A DNA stretch of 7,988 nt from an uncultured Roseiflexaceae bacterium (GCA_903868295.1 CAIPUQ010000222.1:1-7988), one strand, 5' to 3'. Positions 1 through 6,579 are shown, counted from the stretch's first letter. The notes: a model not told the origin generated them from the letters alone. A program made the numbers and translations.

Positions 1-3000
1 AGCCGAGGATTTTTTCACGCTGGTCAATGATCCCATCGCTATCTGCGTCTGCAAGCAGGGGATTGGAGGAGACCCAGGTCATGTGTGGAGTCGTCCCAAC
101 AATTGCATAGGTGACATCCCAGCCACCTTTGCGTACGCCGTTTTCGACACGGACGACTTCTTCGCCATCCATCAGCCCGTCGCCGTCGGTGTCTGGCATA
201 TAGGGGTCGGTGTTGTAAAGGGTCTCTTGGAAGTCGGTAAGTCCGTCTTTGTCTCCATCCACTACTGTCGGTGGATAACTCAGCGATACCTCGCTTTGGT
301 CACTTATCCCATCTCCATCGGTATCTACTAACGCATCAGACGTCAGGTATGTCTTTTCTTGTGTGAGGGTTAATCCATCATTGTCTGCATCGCGAAAGGC
401 GGGGAACGCCGGCTTGTCACTATCAGATGACCAGGCAAAGGTATAGCCCGTATTTCCGGTGACATCTCCGTTTTTGGGACGTAACGTAACGAAGGTATCG
501 ATGGTCGCAGGGAAGATGTCGAATCTGGTCGCACTGTCTGCGTTCAAATTCGTCGAATCGAGATCGCTGTGATTTTCGATGTAACAATACGACACGGGGA
601 ACGGGAAGAAAATCAACCAAATCCAAATGGTGTAGCAGGTCTGCGCCGGGATGACATTCGCTTTGCTGTAAATGACATCAGGCAACTTTACATTGATACC
701 TGCCGTCGTGAGTGGGGTCGAATACGCAGGGACGGGGAAATCTTTGGCCCACTTCAACCGATCTGGATTCAGATCTGGGTACCCTGCAGGCGTGCTGAAG
801 GAACCACTCGGCGCCCACCGACTGACTTGGCTGCCAGCTGCAATCGTTCTGCCGAGGTTATTGTCTTGGGCATTCCCCAATGAATACGCAAACGAGGCAC
901 TTTTTTCATTGATGCCGTTCCATTGTCCGAACCAAAAGAGCGAACTGAATTGGGCAGGGAGCGGCATTTTTTCCATAAAGTCACGTGTGGTGAAGCTTGT
1001 GTGATATCCATTGCCGACGCGGAATCCGGATGAAGGAACATCTAGCCCAGCATCGTTGTTTATTTGGTGCGAAACAAATGAAAATTTATCAGCCGGATCC
1101 ACCACCAAACTCGAGTTATAAAAGGTGAACATTTTGGCGAGGAGGCCAGAAATGCCACCGCAAAGGAATTGTCCTGCGGTACTGCGTTTGTCACGCTCGG
1201 GGAGTCCTTCACAAATCGCATTTGCTATTGCATCAATACCAGCAATTATTCCCGAAATCAATGCTCCAATTGGCCCAGCAGACGCAAGTACGGCAAGCAG
1301 AATAATAGCAACCGTTTTCCCGATGGTTGCCGATACGATGTTCCCGCGCTCATAGTCCTTGCGGGCACTCGCTAATGCCATGCCTGCCATGGCCCATTCG
1401 ATACCAACTTCAAGGACGACGCCGGCGACTGCCAGACCCTTTGCATTTTTCGCAGCCCATTTTGCCAATTTGGTGGAACTAATTGCGGTGCTAATACCTT
1501 TGACACCAGCCTTCGTAGAATTGAATAACCCTTTGGCAGTACCCTTCGTCCACATCCACATCCTTGTTGTCGCAGGAATATTTCCGATCATATTAGCGAG
1601 CGTTTTGCCCGCTCTGGCATGAGCTAACGCACCTGCTGCTCCTCTTTTTGCTAGGAGTAACACGCGTGCAGTTTTTAGGGTTTTAATTACATTTTGGACT
1701 TTGCGGTAATCAGAAACAAAACTGTAAACACTGTAGATTGATTTGGCTATACTTATGGCATAGCCAGTACTTTTAAAACCCAACTTCACATCTGCCACAG
1801 TTTTTTGATTGTTCGTATATGTCTTATAGATTGTTGACGCCAGTGCAGTCATGCCTTTGCAGATAGTGCATGATTCGAGATTTGCTGGTAACTCAAAGGC
1901 AGGTTTATCGTTGCTACTATACTTTGCAAGTGCGATGACTTTGGCAATACCTGATTGATATGTGGTCAACATATTGGATTGGTAGCCACTCCACGTATTG
2001 ATGGCAGGTACCACCGTAGGCGTGTATGTCGGAACGGCTTGTGCGTTGACTAAATCGTTGCCATAAAAGGTTGAACCTGACTGGGACATAAATGTCGCTA
2101 CAAAAGAGACGCCCGCCGCATCATTCAGTAATGCGACTGTGTCGTTACTGATGTCGGTATACGTCGTTGAAGTGGCGACGATATTCTGCTGGATGCGTAT
2201 GCCGATAGTGCCCAGTTGTACATCGGCATTGCTGGTCCATTTACCGTCCGCTGCCACCGAATAAAAACCAGCTTCGACGGTACGATTGGTGACGACTTCA
2301 CTCTCTTTGAACGATACCGCTCCCGTCGTCTCGTACGACAAAAGCGTTGCAGTGCGCGTCCTGCTCTCGTCCGTGATGATGACGGCTGGGTTGCAGCGAA
2401 GCGATGTCGTATCTGTTTTGCATGTATTCAGGACTGCAGTTTTATTCGCTTCGGTCCCACACGAGGTCACACTCGCAGATGTCCGACATGCAGTTGCATT
2501 AAGCACGTTGGTGAGGTCGTTGCTGCGCACCAAAATAGATGCAACATCTGTCGCGTATGAAAAAGTTTGAATATTCGTGGTGCCGGGGGTTATACCGTAG
2601 CGCGTCGCTGTGGTTTTGATAGGATCAGTCTGATTGCGTGTCCCGCTGAGCAGTTGGTCGAGGGCACGGGTTGGTTGGCTCGTGTTTGTGAGGGAAAGGT
2701 ATCCCTCATCAACGAAAGAATTCGTGATGAGGGATTTGGCTTGCGTGATGAACAAATAGGGATTTGTGCTGGTCTGCAGGGAGCTCAATGTGTCATCAGT
2801 AACGATAGCCGCGGTGTACCCGAGGTGTTCTTTGGCATTGATGCCCGCAACCATGTATTCGCTTGAATACATCTGGACGGGTGCGAATGACTGGACACGC
2901 TGCGCAGTGGTGCAGTTCCCGAGATTCGGGGGACAATCGTCCTGGATCATCGAAACAAGCCAAATCAAGCGCATCTTCGCAGGAGTGACCCATTCAGCAG

Positions 3001-5164
3001 ATTGCGATTCGAAATATGCGGTGGCCGCAAAAGATACCACGCTCCCGTTTTCGTCGGTGATGGGCCGTACGGGGATGGTCAAAACGACATTTGTGCCGGT
3101 GTCATCCCATACCGCATTGATGCCATAGGGCGCTGTTTTGGTGGTGTCGAGCCATGCCGGCACACCAGTCTTGGCACTGCTCCAGCGTGCACCGGGTTTG
3201 ACCGGGAGTGCGCCGAATGACGTCGCACTCACCGGTACTCTCAATTCGAGCATAGCCGAAACCTGCATATCGCCGTTTGCAGCGTTGACATCGGACATTG
3301 CGGTAATCGCGGCGTCTTTTGGTGCCGCGAAGGTAGTGTCTTTGGTGCGTTGGATCTGCCCGGCGGTGTCACTGCTTGGCCAGTCATAGACAGAGCCATT
3401 CAAACTCAAGAGTCGGGGATTCGTGGGTCTAAACTGGATATCTACCACCAGTTGTTTGCCGGGAGTGAGCCCATCAAAACGCAGTGCAAACGGATTGGTG
3501 TCGCTGTATCCCGCTTTGGTTGTGGCATTTCCGTAGAGTGCAGTGGAGGGATCAAAATCCGCATTGTCGACGATTCCATCGCCGTCATTGTCGTTCGACA
3601 AAAAGTCAGGTGTTTTATCGCCATCGGTATCAGCGCAGTCGTTAATCGAAGATACTACCGACGTGTTGTCGAGGATCATGTGCTGTGGGCATTCGATGCC
3701 GTCAACCAAACCGTCAGAGTTCGTATCATCATCCAGCGGGTTGGTATAGAGCTGTGTCTGAATGGCAGCAAACGTGGTCGGTGTCAATGACTTTGTGGTG
3801 TCCAGGTTGAGCGTTGGGATCCGCGCTTCGACGTAGTCGGTGATGCCGTCATTGTCAGTATCGGCAAGGGTTAACGACGTCCCTAATTGCACTTCTTGTG
3901 GGTCAGAGAGCCCATCATTGTCGGTATCGATTTTGGTGCGGTCTGACCCGATGAGTGCCTCTTGGTCGTCACTCAAACCGTCGCCGTCAGAATCGACGAT
4001 GGTATCTGCACGGGTGCTCCGTGAACGACTGTTGCTCACGCCGCTGCTATCAGACGGCGCCTGGACAGTGCCCGCGGGCGGCAAGAAGCCCGCCACAGAC
4101 TGCTGTTCTGGTGCCACACGCGGGTCGAAGCTCACCGCGGTCGGCTGTGGCTGTTGTCCCGTCGCGGCTGCAGCAGACGCGCGCTCGGCTGCCGATGCCT
4201 TTGCCGGTACCGTGGCAAACGGCGAATGCAGCAATATGGCGATGATCAACAGAGATAGCGGTGCAAAGAGTTTGACACGGAAGCGCAACAGCACCAGCAA
4301 CGCGCCGATCATTGCCAGCAAGAACACACCCGCCCACAGGCCATACAGCAGCTGCGCGGCGTTGCCGTTCATGAGCGAAGCCACGAGCTGGAGCGGCGAG
4401 TTATAGATCTGTTTGAGTGCAAGCCCGGTTCGGGCAAATTCGGTATATGTGGTAACGATGCGTGCCTGGATTGCTTCTTTTTCTTCACCCTGGGGGATCA
4501 GCAGCAACAGATTCATCTGCTTGGGCAGCCCGTCGCTGTCGATCTCGATTGAGCCGCTGCCGTTGGTGCCGCGGAGTTGCTCGCCGTCGATAATCGCCGA
4601 CCATTCCTGATTGACGGTCACTCCGCGGGATGCATTAATCTGCAAACTCTTGCGGAATGCATCGGCAAAGGTATTGCCATTAAATGCAAAATCAAAACTG
4701 CGACCGTTTTGCGTCGCGCGAATCTGTTCAACGCCAGCGAGATAGGCCAGCGTATCGGTCATGTTGAGTTGTTGGACATTTGTGAGCTCGCGCCATTCAC
4801 CCTCACCCTGTCGCGTGTATGTTTTGCGCTTATCACGCCGGATTTCGAGCGGCGGTGCACTGTTATCCGCGTTCTCGATCCGCACCAGCATCTGCTGATT
4901 GCTCTCGTCTACCGTCCCGCTCATGACAAAGCGATTCACGGTGCTGTGTTGGCCGACACTGCTCATGCGTGGTTCGATGGGCGTCGTCTGTTCGACGTCG
5001 CTACGGAACGAATAGCTCCCGCTCAGTCGGGCAAGCTGCCAGGCCGTCTGTACTGTGTTGTTCGCCGTGGCGGCACTGGCCAGGCGGGTGACCAAAAGCG
5101 TCGTCGTCGTCAGAATGACAAACAGCAGAATGATGATGCTCGTCAGAATCTTTGGGTGGCGCAT
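1..5164 (-). CDS. Giant exported surface protein with LolA-like domain and thrombospondin type 3 calcium repeats (N-terminal 1,721 residues; 3' end outside window)
   Basis: The minus-strand frame is open from 5164 to the left edge without a stop, and ends in the middle of a codon at base 1. Residues 1-31 form a basic, hydrophobic signal segment (MRHPK, Ile/Leu/Thr core, LASA). Residues about 45-245 resemble the LolA/LppX-like domain found at the start of giant Chloroflexota proteins, e.g. SYSFRSDVEQTTP and DSDGLPKQM. Two membrane segments follow at about 272-294 and 303-316, with a basic loop (RFRVK) between them, then an Ala-rich VPAKASA site. Asp-rich type 3 repeats (DSDGDGLSDDQE and similar) occupy about 391-539 and recur from 1592 to the edge. 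Residues 540-1590 are a large ectodomain, rich in Thr/Ser/Asn, that I cannot assign. It contains a hydrophobic block at 1243-1317 and a Cys-bracketed hydrophobic loop at 1510-1527. A cell-surface role (adhesion, predation or envelope structure) is inference. The domain order is seen directly; the phylum match is from memory. Confidence 0.85.
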   Translation of the reverse strand, partial: MRHPKILTSIIILLFVILTTTTLLVTRLASAATANNTVQTAWQLARLSGSYSFRSDVEQTTPIEPRMSSVGQHSTVNRFVMSGTVDESNQQMLVRIENADNSAPPLEIRRDKRKTYTRQGEGEWRELTNVQQLNMTDTLAYLAGVEQIRATQNGRSFDFAFNGNTFADAFRKSLQINASRGVTVNQEWSAIIDGEQLRGTNGSGSIEIDSDGLPKQMNLLLLIPQGEEKEAIQARIVTTYTEFARTGLALKQIYNSPLQLVASLMNGNAAQLLYGLWAGVFLLAMIGALLVLLRFRVKLFAPLSLLIIAILLHSPFATVPAKASAAERASAAAATGQQPQPTAVSFDPRVAPEQQSVAGFLPPAGTVQAPSDSSGVSNSRSRSTRADTIVDSDGDGLSDDQEALIGSDRTKIDTDNDGLSDPQEVQLGTSLTLADTDNDGITDYVEARIPTLNLDTTKSLTPTTFAAIQTQLYTNPLDDDTNSDGLVDGIECPQHMILDNTSVVSSINDCADTDGDKTPDFLSNDNDGDGIVDNADFDPSTALYGNATTKAGYSDTNPFALRFDGLTPGKQLVVDIQFRPTNPRLLSLNGSVYDWPSSDTAGQIQRTKDTTFAAPKDAAITAMSDVNAANGDMQVSAMLELRVPVSATSFGALPVKPGARWSSAKTGVPAWLDTTKTAPYGINAVWDDTGTNVVLTIPVRPITDENGSVVSFAATAYFESQSAEWVTPAKMRLIWLVSMIQDDCPPNLGNCTTAQRVQSFAPVQMYSSEYMVAGINAKEHLGYTAAIVTDDTLSSLQTSTNPYLFITQAKSLITNSFVDEGYLSLTNTSQPTRALDQLLSGTRNQTDPIKTTATRYGITPGTTNIQTFSYATDVASILVRSNDLTNVLNATACRTSASVTSCGTEANKTAVLNTCKTDTTSLRCNPAVIITDESRTRTATLLSYETTGAVSFKESEVVTNRTVEAGFYSVAADGKWTSNADVQLGTIGIRIQQNIVATSTTYTDISNDTVALLNDAAGVSFVATFMSQSGSTFYGNDLVNAQAVPTYTPTVVPAINTWSGYQSNMLTTYQSGIAKVIALAKYSSNDKPAFELPANLESCTICKGMTALASTIYKTYTNNQKTVADVKLGFKSTGYAISIAKSIYSVYSFVSDYRKVQNVIKTLKTARVLLLAKRGAAGALAHARAGKTLANMIGNIPATTRMWMWTKGTAKGLFNSTKAGVKGISTAISSTKLAKWAAKNAKGLAVAGVVLEVGIEWAMAGMALASARKDYERGNIVSATIGKTVAIILLAVLASAGPIGALISGIIAGIDAIANAICEGLPERDKRSTAGQFLCGGISGLLAKMFTFYNSSLVVDPADKFSFVSHQINNDAGLDVPSSGFRVGNGYHTSFTTRDFMEKMPLPAQFSSLFWFGQWNGINEKSASFAYSLGNAQDNNLGRTIAAGSQVSRWAPSGSFSTPAGYPDLNPDRLKWAKDFPVPAYSTPLTTAGINVKLPDVIYSKANVIPAQTCYTIWIWLIFFPFPVSYCYIENHSDLDSTNLNADSATRFDIFPATIDTFVTLRPKNGDVTGNTGYTFAWSSDSDKPAFPAFRDADNDGLTLTQEKTYLTSDALVDTDGDGISDQSEVSLSYPPTVVDGDKDGLTDFQETLYNTDPYMPDTDGDGLMDGEEVVRVENGVRKGGWDVTYAIVGTTPHMTWVSSNPLLADADSDGIIDQREKILG
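16..391 (-). repeat. Second thrombospondin type 3 repeat cluster, continuing toward the left edge
   Basis: Residues from 1592 onward contain DADNDGLTLTQE, DTDGDGISDQSE, DGDKDGLTDFQE, DTDGDGLMDGEE and DADSDGIIDQRE. About 1,050 residues without such motifs separate this array from the first one. A short non-repeat insert (around 68-140, encoding GGWDVTYAIVGTTP and neighbours) sits between the last two repeats. The array is probably followed by further surface domains outside the window. Confidence 0.85.
584..637 (-). other. Cysteine-bracketed hydrophobic Trp/Phe loop in the giant protein
   Basis: Codons 1510-1527 encode a Cys, then sixteen residues dominated by Ile, Trp, Phe, Leu and Pro (IWIWLIFFPFPV), then a Cys. 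The segment is too short and proline-rich for a normal transmembrane helix. In an exported protein the two cysteines could form a disulphide. Membrane- or partner-contacting loops often have this look, but that role is inference. Confidence 0.5.
1214..1438 (-). other. Hydrophobic Ala/Gly/Ile-rich block inside the giant ectodomain
   Basis: Codons 1243-1317 of the giant gene encode two long hydrophobic stretches, at about 1243-1267 and 1285-1317. A charged linker containing RKDYERG separates them. The second stretch has almost no charged residues (one Asp) and is dense in Ala, Gly and Ile, as in membrane helices or glycine-zipper hairpins. It follows a Lys-rich segment of roughly 90 residues that looks helical, and Cys-containing ICEGLPE comes directly after it. 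I have seen similar blocks in other giant Chloroflexota proteins, but their function is not known to me. Confidence 0.6.
3548..3997 (-). repeat. N-terminal cluster of thrombospondin type 3 calcium-binding repeats
   Basis: This part of the giant gene encodes about 150 residues containing DSDGDGLSDDQE, DTDNDGLSDPQE, DTDNDGITDYVE, DTNSDGLVDGIE, DTDGDKTPDF and NDNDGDGIVD. The D-x-D-x-D-G pattern with a downstream acidic residue is the calcium-binding signature of thrombospondin type 3 repeats. The repeats are similar at the protein level but their DNA is not identical, so this is an old array and not a recent tandem duplication. The cluster begins about 65 residues after the predicted membrane segments and probably forms a rigid stalk at the cell surface. 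Confidence 0.85.
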
Positions 5165-5170
5165 ATGCTG

Positions 5171-5174
5171 CTCC
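5171..5174 (-). promoter_or_regulatory. Ribosome binding site that decides the giant gene's start
   Basis: Two in-frame ATG codons lie four codons apart, at 5176-5174 and 5164-5162. The stretch upstream of the first has no good Shine-Dalgarno match. A GGAG at 5174-5171, overlapping that first ATG, lies exactly six bases before the second ATG. The second start is therefore preferred. It gives a protein beginning MRHPKILTS, with the positive charge directly before the hydrophobic signal core. Using the first start would only add MEQH. Confidence 0.6.
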
Positions 5175-5211
5175 ATCTTGAGTTGAATACATGCAAAATT
5201 TTGATGTTCCG

Positions 5212-5240
5212 AGTATAAATTTTTTTTCGTAATAATGCAA
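5212..5240 (-). promoter_or_regulatory. Probable sigma-70 type promoter of the giant gene
   Basis: On the minus strand, TTGCAT (5240-5235) is followed after exactly 17 bases by TATACT (5217-5212). The -10 box matches the consensus at five of six positions, while the -35 box matches only its TTG. The spacer contains a run of eight A residues. Transcription would begin near 5205 and leave a leader of about 40 bases before the ATG at 5164. The position and orientation fit the giant gene. Confidence 0.45.
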
Positions 5241-5326
5241 TAATTAAGAAGTATCGGTGTGGATTTTACGTTTAATTCTAAAAAAGTTTAAAAATAGGGC
5301 TATATGGCGATGAATTATTCATATTG

Positions 5327-5355
5327 CGTATAATTTAGTTGATATTTATTTACAA
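5327..5355 (-). promoter_or_regulatory. Second, weaker candidate promoter for the giant gene
   Basis: TTGTAA (5355-5350) and TATACG (5332-5327) on the minus strand are separated by 17 bases. Each box matches the consensus at four of six positions. The plus strand at 5329-5334 reads a perfect TATAAT but has no matching -35 box 16-18 bases upstream. This stretch is very AT-rich, so chance matches are likely and the proximal candidate at 5212-5240 is better placed. Confidence 0.2.
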
Positions 5356-5487
5356 ATAACGTTTCGGGTATTTTAGCCACTGTTTGCCGTGGGAGCATTT
5401 ACATTTGGCCGACTACAACAAGCAATATGTCATTGCGATGCATGAGTCATAGCTTTTGCTTTAATGATTATGTTTGTGCGGTTTTCT

Positions 5488-5517
5488 CTCCATGCGCGCG
5501 ACGAGATTCACATGGAG
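5488..5517 (+). promoter_or_regulatory. Inverted repeat covering the small ORF's ribosome binding site
   Basis: CTCCATG at 5488-5494 is perfectly complementary to CATGGAG at 5511-5517, with a 16-base loop. As RNA, the right arm contains most of the GGAGG at 5514-5518, so folding would hide the ribosome binding site of the ORF at 5523. Seven base pairs across a 16-base loop is only moderately stable. The geometry is seen directly; regulation is inference. Confidence 0.3.
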
Positions 5518-5522
5518 GAATT

Positions 5523-5663
5523 ATGGTGCTCTGTGCATTTTATAGCGCATTACATCGATGTTTCGGTATATTTCCGTCTTGTGCAGCAATCAATGGAATC
5601 GAAACAATAGCGTATGCAGATCGCGTTGATTTATTGTGTCGATGGAAATTTTTCTTTCGTTAG
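5523..5663 (+). CDS. Possible small Cys-rich hydrophobic peptide (46 residues)
   Basis: A strong Shine-Dalgarno GGAGG at 5514-5518 lies four bases before ATG 5523, which opens 46 codons ending at TAG 5661-5663. The peptide starts MVLCAFYSALHRCFGIF, contains four cysteines and ends RWKFFFR. I recognise no family. Codon use does not look strongly gene-like and the spacing is short, so chance is a serious alternative. The same frame extends upstream to an ATG at 5427, which has no ribosome binding site. The only support is the ribosome binding site and the inverted repeat that overlaps it. Confidence 0.2.
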   Translation: MVLCAFYSALHRCFGIFPSCAAINGIETIAYADRVDLLCRWKFFFR

Positions 5664-5742
5664 GCGCAGTAATTACCGCGACTGGATAACGATTGCATGG
5701 TCCAGAATCGGCCTTCGAGTAGGTAATCGTTGAAGGGTATGA

Positions 5743-5764
5743 GGAATCAGGAAAAAGGAATCAG
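5743..5764 (+). repeat. Eight-base direct repeat
   Basis: GGAATCAG occurs at 5743-5750 and again at 5757-5764, separated by GAAAAA. The 14-base period is not a full helical turn multiple, so a pair of regulator half-sites is possible but not favoured. It lies about 160 bases upstream of the tpx -10 box. Confidence 0.35.
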
Positions 5765-5792
5765 TTACCACACCGTGCAACCTAAACCAAAT

Positions 5793-5812
5793 GTACATGG
5801 TGTGCCATGTGC
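5793..5812 (+). repeat. Short inverted repeat upstream of tpx
   Basis: GTACATGG at 5793-5800 pairs with CCATGTGC at 5805-5812 (seven Watson-Crick pairs and one G-T) around a TGTG loop. No T tract follows, so it is not an intrinsic terminator. As DNA it is a small palindrome and could be an operator. It lies about 110 bases upstream of the tpx -10 box, far for a repressor, and chance is possible. Confidence 0.3.
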
Positions 5813-5919
5813 AGCCGGACGGTTAGATGTATCCGTTGCATGCCGAACCAAGTGCGCATTGGACGAACGCGCCGAACTGCCATCTCATCAGTACCAGCGA
5901 CGAATCACGAACTGATATT

Positions 5920-5928
5920 TGGTACACT
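5920..5928 (+). promoter_or_regulatory. Extended -10 promoter candidate for tpx
   Basis: TGGTACACT at 5920-5928 fits an extended -10 element (TG, one base, then TACACT, a four-of-six match to TATAAT). No good -35 box lies 16-18 bases upstream, as is usual for extended -10 promoters. A start near 5935 would give a leader of about 25 bases containing the tpx ribosome binding site. Confidence 0.35.
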
Positions 5929-5946
5929 AGGAAAGGATTGTTTGTT

Positions 5947-5953
5947 GAGGAGA
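5947..5953 (+). promoter_or_regulatory. Ribosome binding site of tpx
   Basis: GAGGAGA lies six bases before ATG 5960. It fixes the start of tpx, although the same frame stays open upstream to an ATG at 5807 that has no comparable site and would add 51 residues unlike any Tpx. Confidence 0.75.
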
Positions 5954-5959
5954 AGCAGC

Positions 5960-6469
5960 ATGGAACGTGCCAACGCATTTGATTTTATTGGGCCCAAGAC
6001 CCTGGTCGGTCCCGAGCTCAAGGTCGGCGACAAAGCACCCGCATTCGTCGTGTTGGGTCAGGACCTCAAGGATGTCGACAGTGCAACCCTGGCCGGCAAG
6101 CCTATGCTGATTAGCGTCATCCCATCGGTCGACACCGGGGTGTGTGACCTGCAGACCAAGCGGTTCAACGAAGAAGCCGGTCGCATGGGCGACAAAATCA
6201 CGTTGCTGACCGTCTCGGCCGACCTGCCATTCGCCCTGCGCCGCTATTGCGGTGCCAACGAAATCAAGAATCTGTTGGTCGTTAGTGACCACCGCACGAT
6301 GTCGTTCGGCGCTGCCTATGGCACGTACATCAAAGAAGTCCGCCTCGAATCACGGGCGGTCTTTGTGGTCGACGGCGCTGGCGTTATTCGTCATGCCGAA
6401 TACGTCCCCACCGCTGGGCAACACCCCAACTACGACGCAGCCTTGGCTGTGTTGGCCAAGCTGGTCTAG
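5960..6469 (+). CDS. tpx: Thiol peroxidase (atypical 2-Cys peroxiredoxin, Tpx)
   Basis: This 169-residue protein matches the Tpx family in length (about 165-170) and along its whole sequence. Tpx reduces hydrogen peroxide and alkyl hydroperoxides, using electrons from thioredoxin. The peroxidatic cysteine is Cys62 in PSVDTGVC, with Thr59 three residues before it. The resolving cysteine is Cys97 in SADLPFALRRYCG, and the conserved active-site arginine is probably Arg132 in ESRAVFVVD. The N-terminal GPELKVGDKAPAF and C-terminal PNYDAALAVL are also family hallmarks. No signal peptide is visible, so the enzyme is cytoplasmic. The gene has its own ribosome binding site and is followed after 17 bases by a strong terminator, so it is probably monocistronic. 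Nothing about it looks broken. Confidence 0.96.
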   Translation: MERANAFDFIGPKTLVGPELKVGDKAPAFVVLGQDLKDVDSATLAGKPMLISVIPSVDTGVCDLQTKRFNEEAGRMGDKITLLTVSADLPFALRRYCGANEIKNLLVVSDHRTMSFGAAYGTYIKEVRLESRAVFVVDGAGVIRHAEYVPTAGQHPNYDAALAVLAKLV

Positions 6470-6486
6470 GTTCTCTGTCGGTCTCA

Positions 6487-6517
6487 CCGCTCGGGGCATT
6501 GCCCCGAGCGGTTTTTT
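6487..6517 (+). terminator. Intrinsic terminator of tpx
   Basis: CCGCTCGGGGC (6487-6497) pairs perfectly with GCCCCGAGCGG (6501-6511) around a three-base ATT loop and is followed by six T residues (6512-6517). The 11-pair GC-rich stem and T tract are typical of Rho-independent termination. It separates tpx from lysA. Confidence 0.93.
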
Positions 6518-6548
6518 GTGGAGCGCAATGGGATGCAGACCGAACGGG

Positions 6549-6554
6549 TATAAT
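6549..6554 (+). promoter_or_regulatory. -10 box of the lysA promoter
   Basis: A perfect TATAAT stands between the tpx terminator and lysA, 34 bases before the lysA ATG. No good -35 hexamer is visible 16-18 bases upstream (CAATGG at the 17-base position). Transcription would start near 6561. The position right after a terminator supports an independent lysA transcript. Confidence 0.5.
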
Positions 6555-6579
6555 GACGACATCACAGAATCACATGAAT

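Larger units (their letters stand above)
5177..5959. other. Divergent intergenic region with an AT-rich half
   Basis: No convincing gene lies between the giant gene and tpx. Bases 5177 to about 5420 are markedly AT-rich, with runs of A and T, unlike the genes on either side. They hold the candidate promoters of the giant gene. Bases 5420-5960 have more mixed composition and hold a possible tiny ORF, an inverted repeat over its ribosome binding site, an eight-base direct repeat, a short hairpin and the tpx promoter. No tRNA fold, terminator or insertion-sequence end was recognised here. Confidence 0.6.

Noticed and set aside
3350..3790. A 146-codon plus-strand open frame
   Set aside because: It is antisense to the calcium repeats and ectodomain of the giant gene, with no family resemblance.
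3840..4406. A 188-codon plus-strand open frame, Ser-rich
   Set aside because: It is antisense to the membrane segments and first calcium-repeat array. The repeated Ser/Pro pattern is the reverse reading of Asp-Gly codons.
4577..5218. A 213-codon plus-strand open frame
   Set aside because: It lies antisense to the N-terminus of the giant gene, whose frame shows clear domains. The plus-strand product has no recognisable motif and is a shadow.
5001..5240. A 79-codon minus-strand frame overlapping the giant gene's start
   Set aside because: It is on the same strand as the giant gene but in a different frame, with a low-complexity His/Asp run, and crosses the proposed promoter.
5730..5915. A 61-codon open frame before tpx
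   Set aside because: It starts with TTG, lacks a convincing ribosome binding site, shows no family motif, and overlaps the short direct repeat and hairpin.
5807..5959. A 51-residue N-terminal extension of tpx
   Set aside because: No Tpx has it, the extension looks random, and a strong ribosome binding site and probable promoter lie just before ATG 5960.
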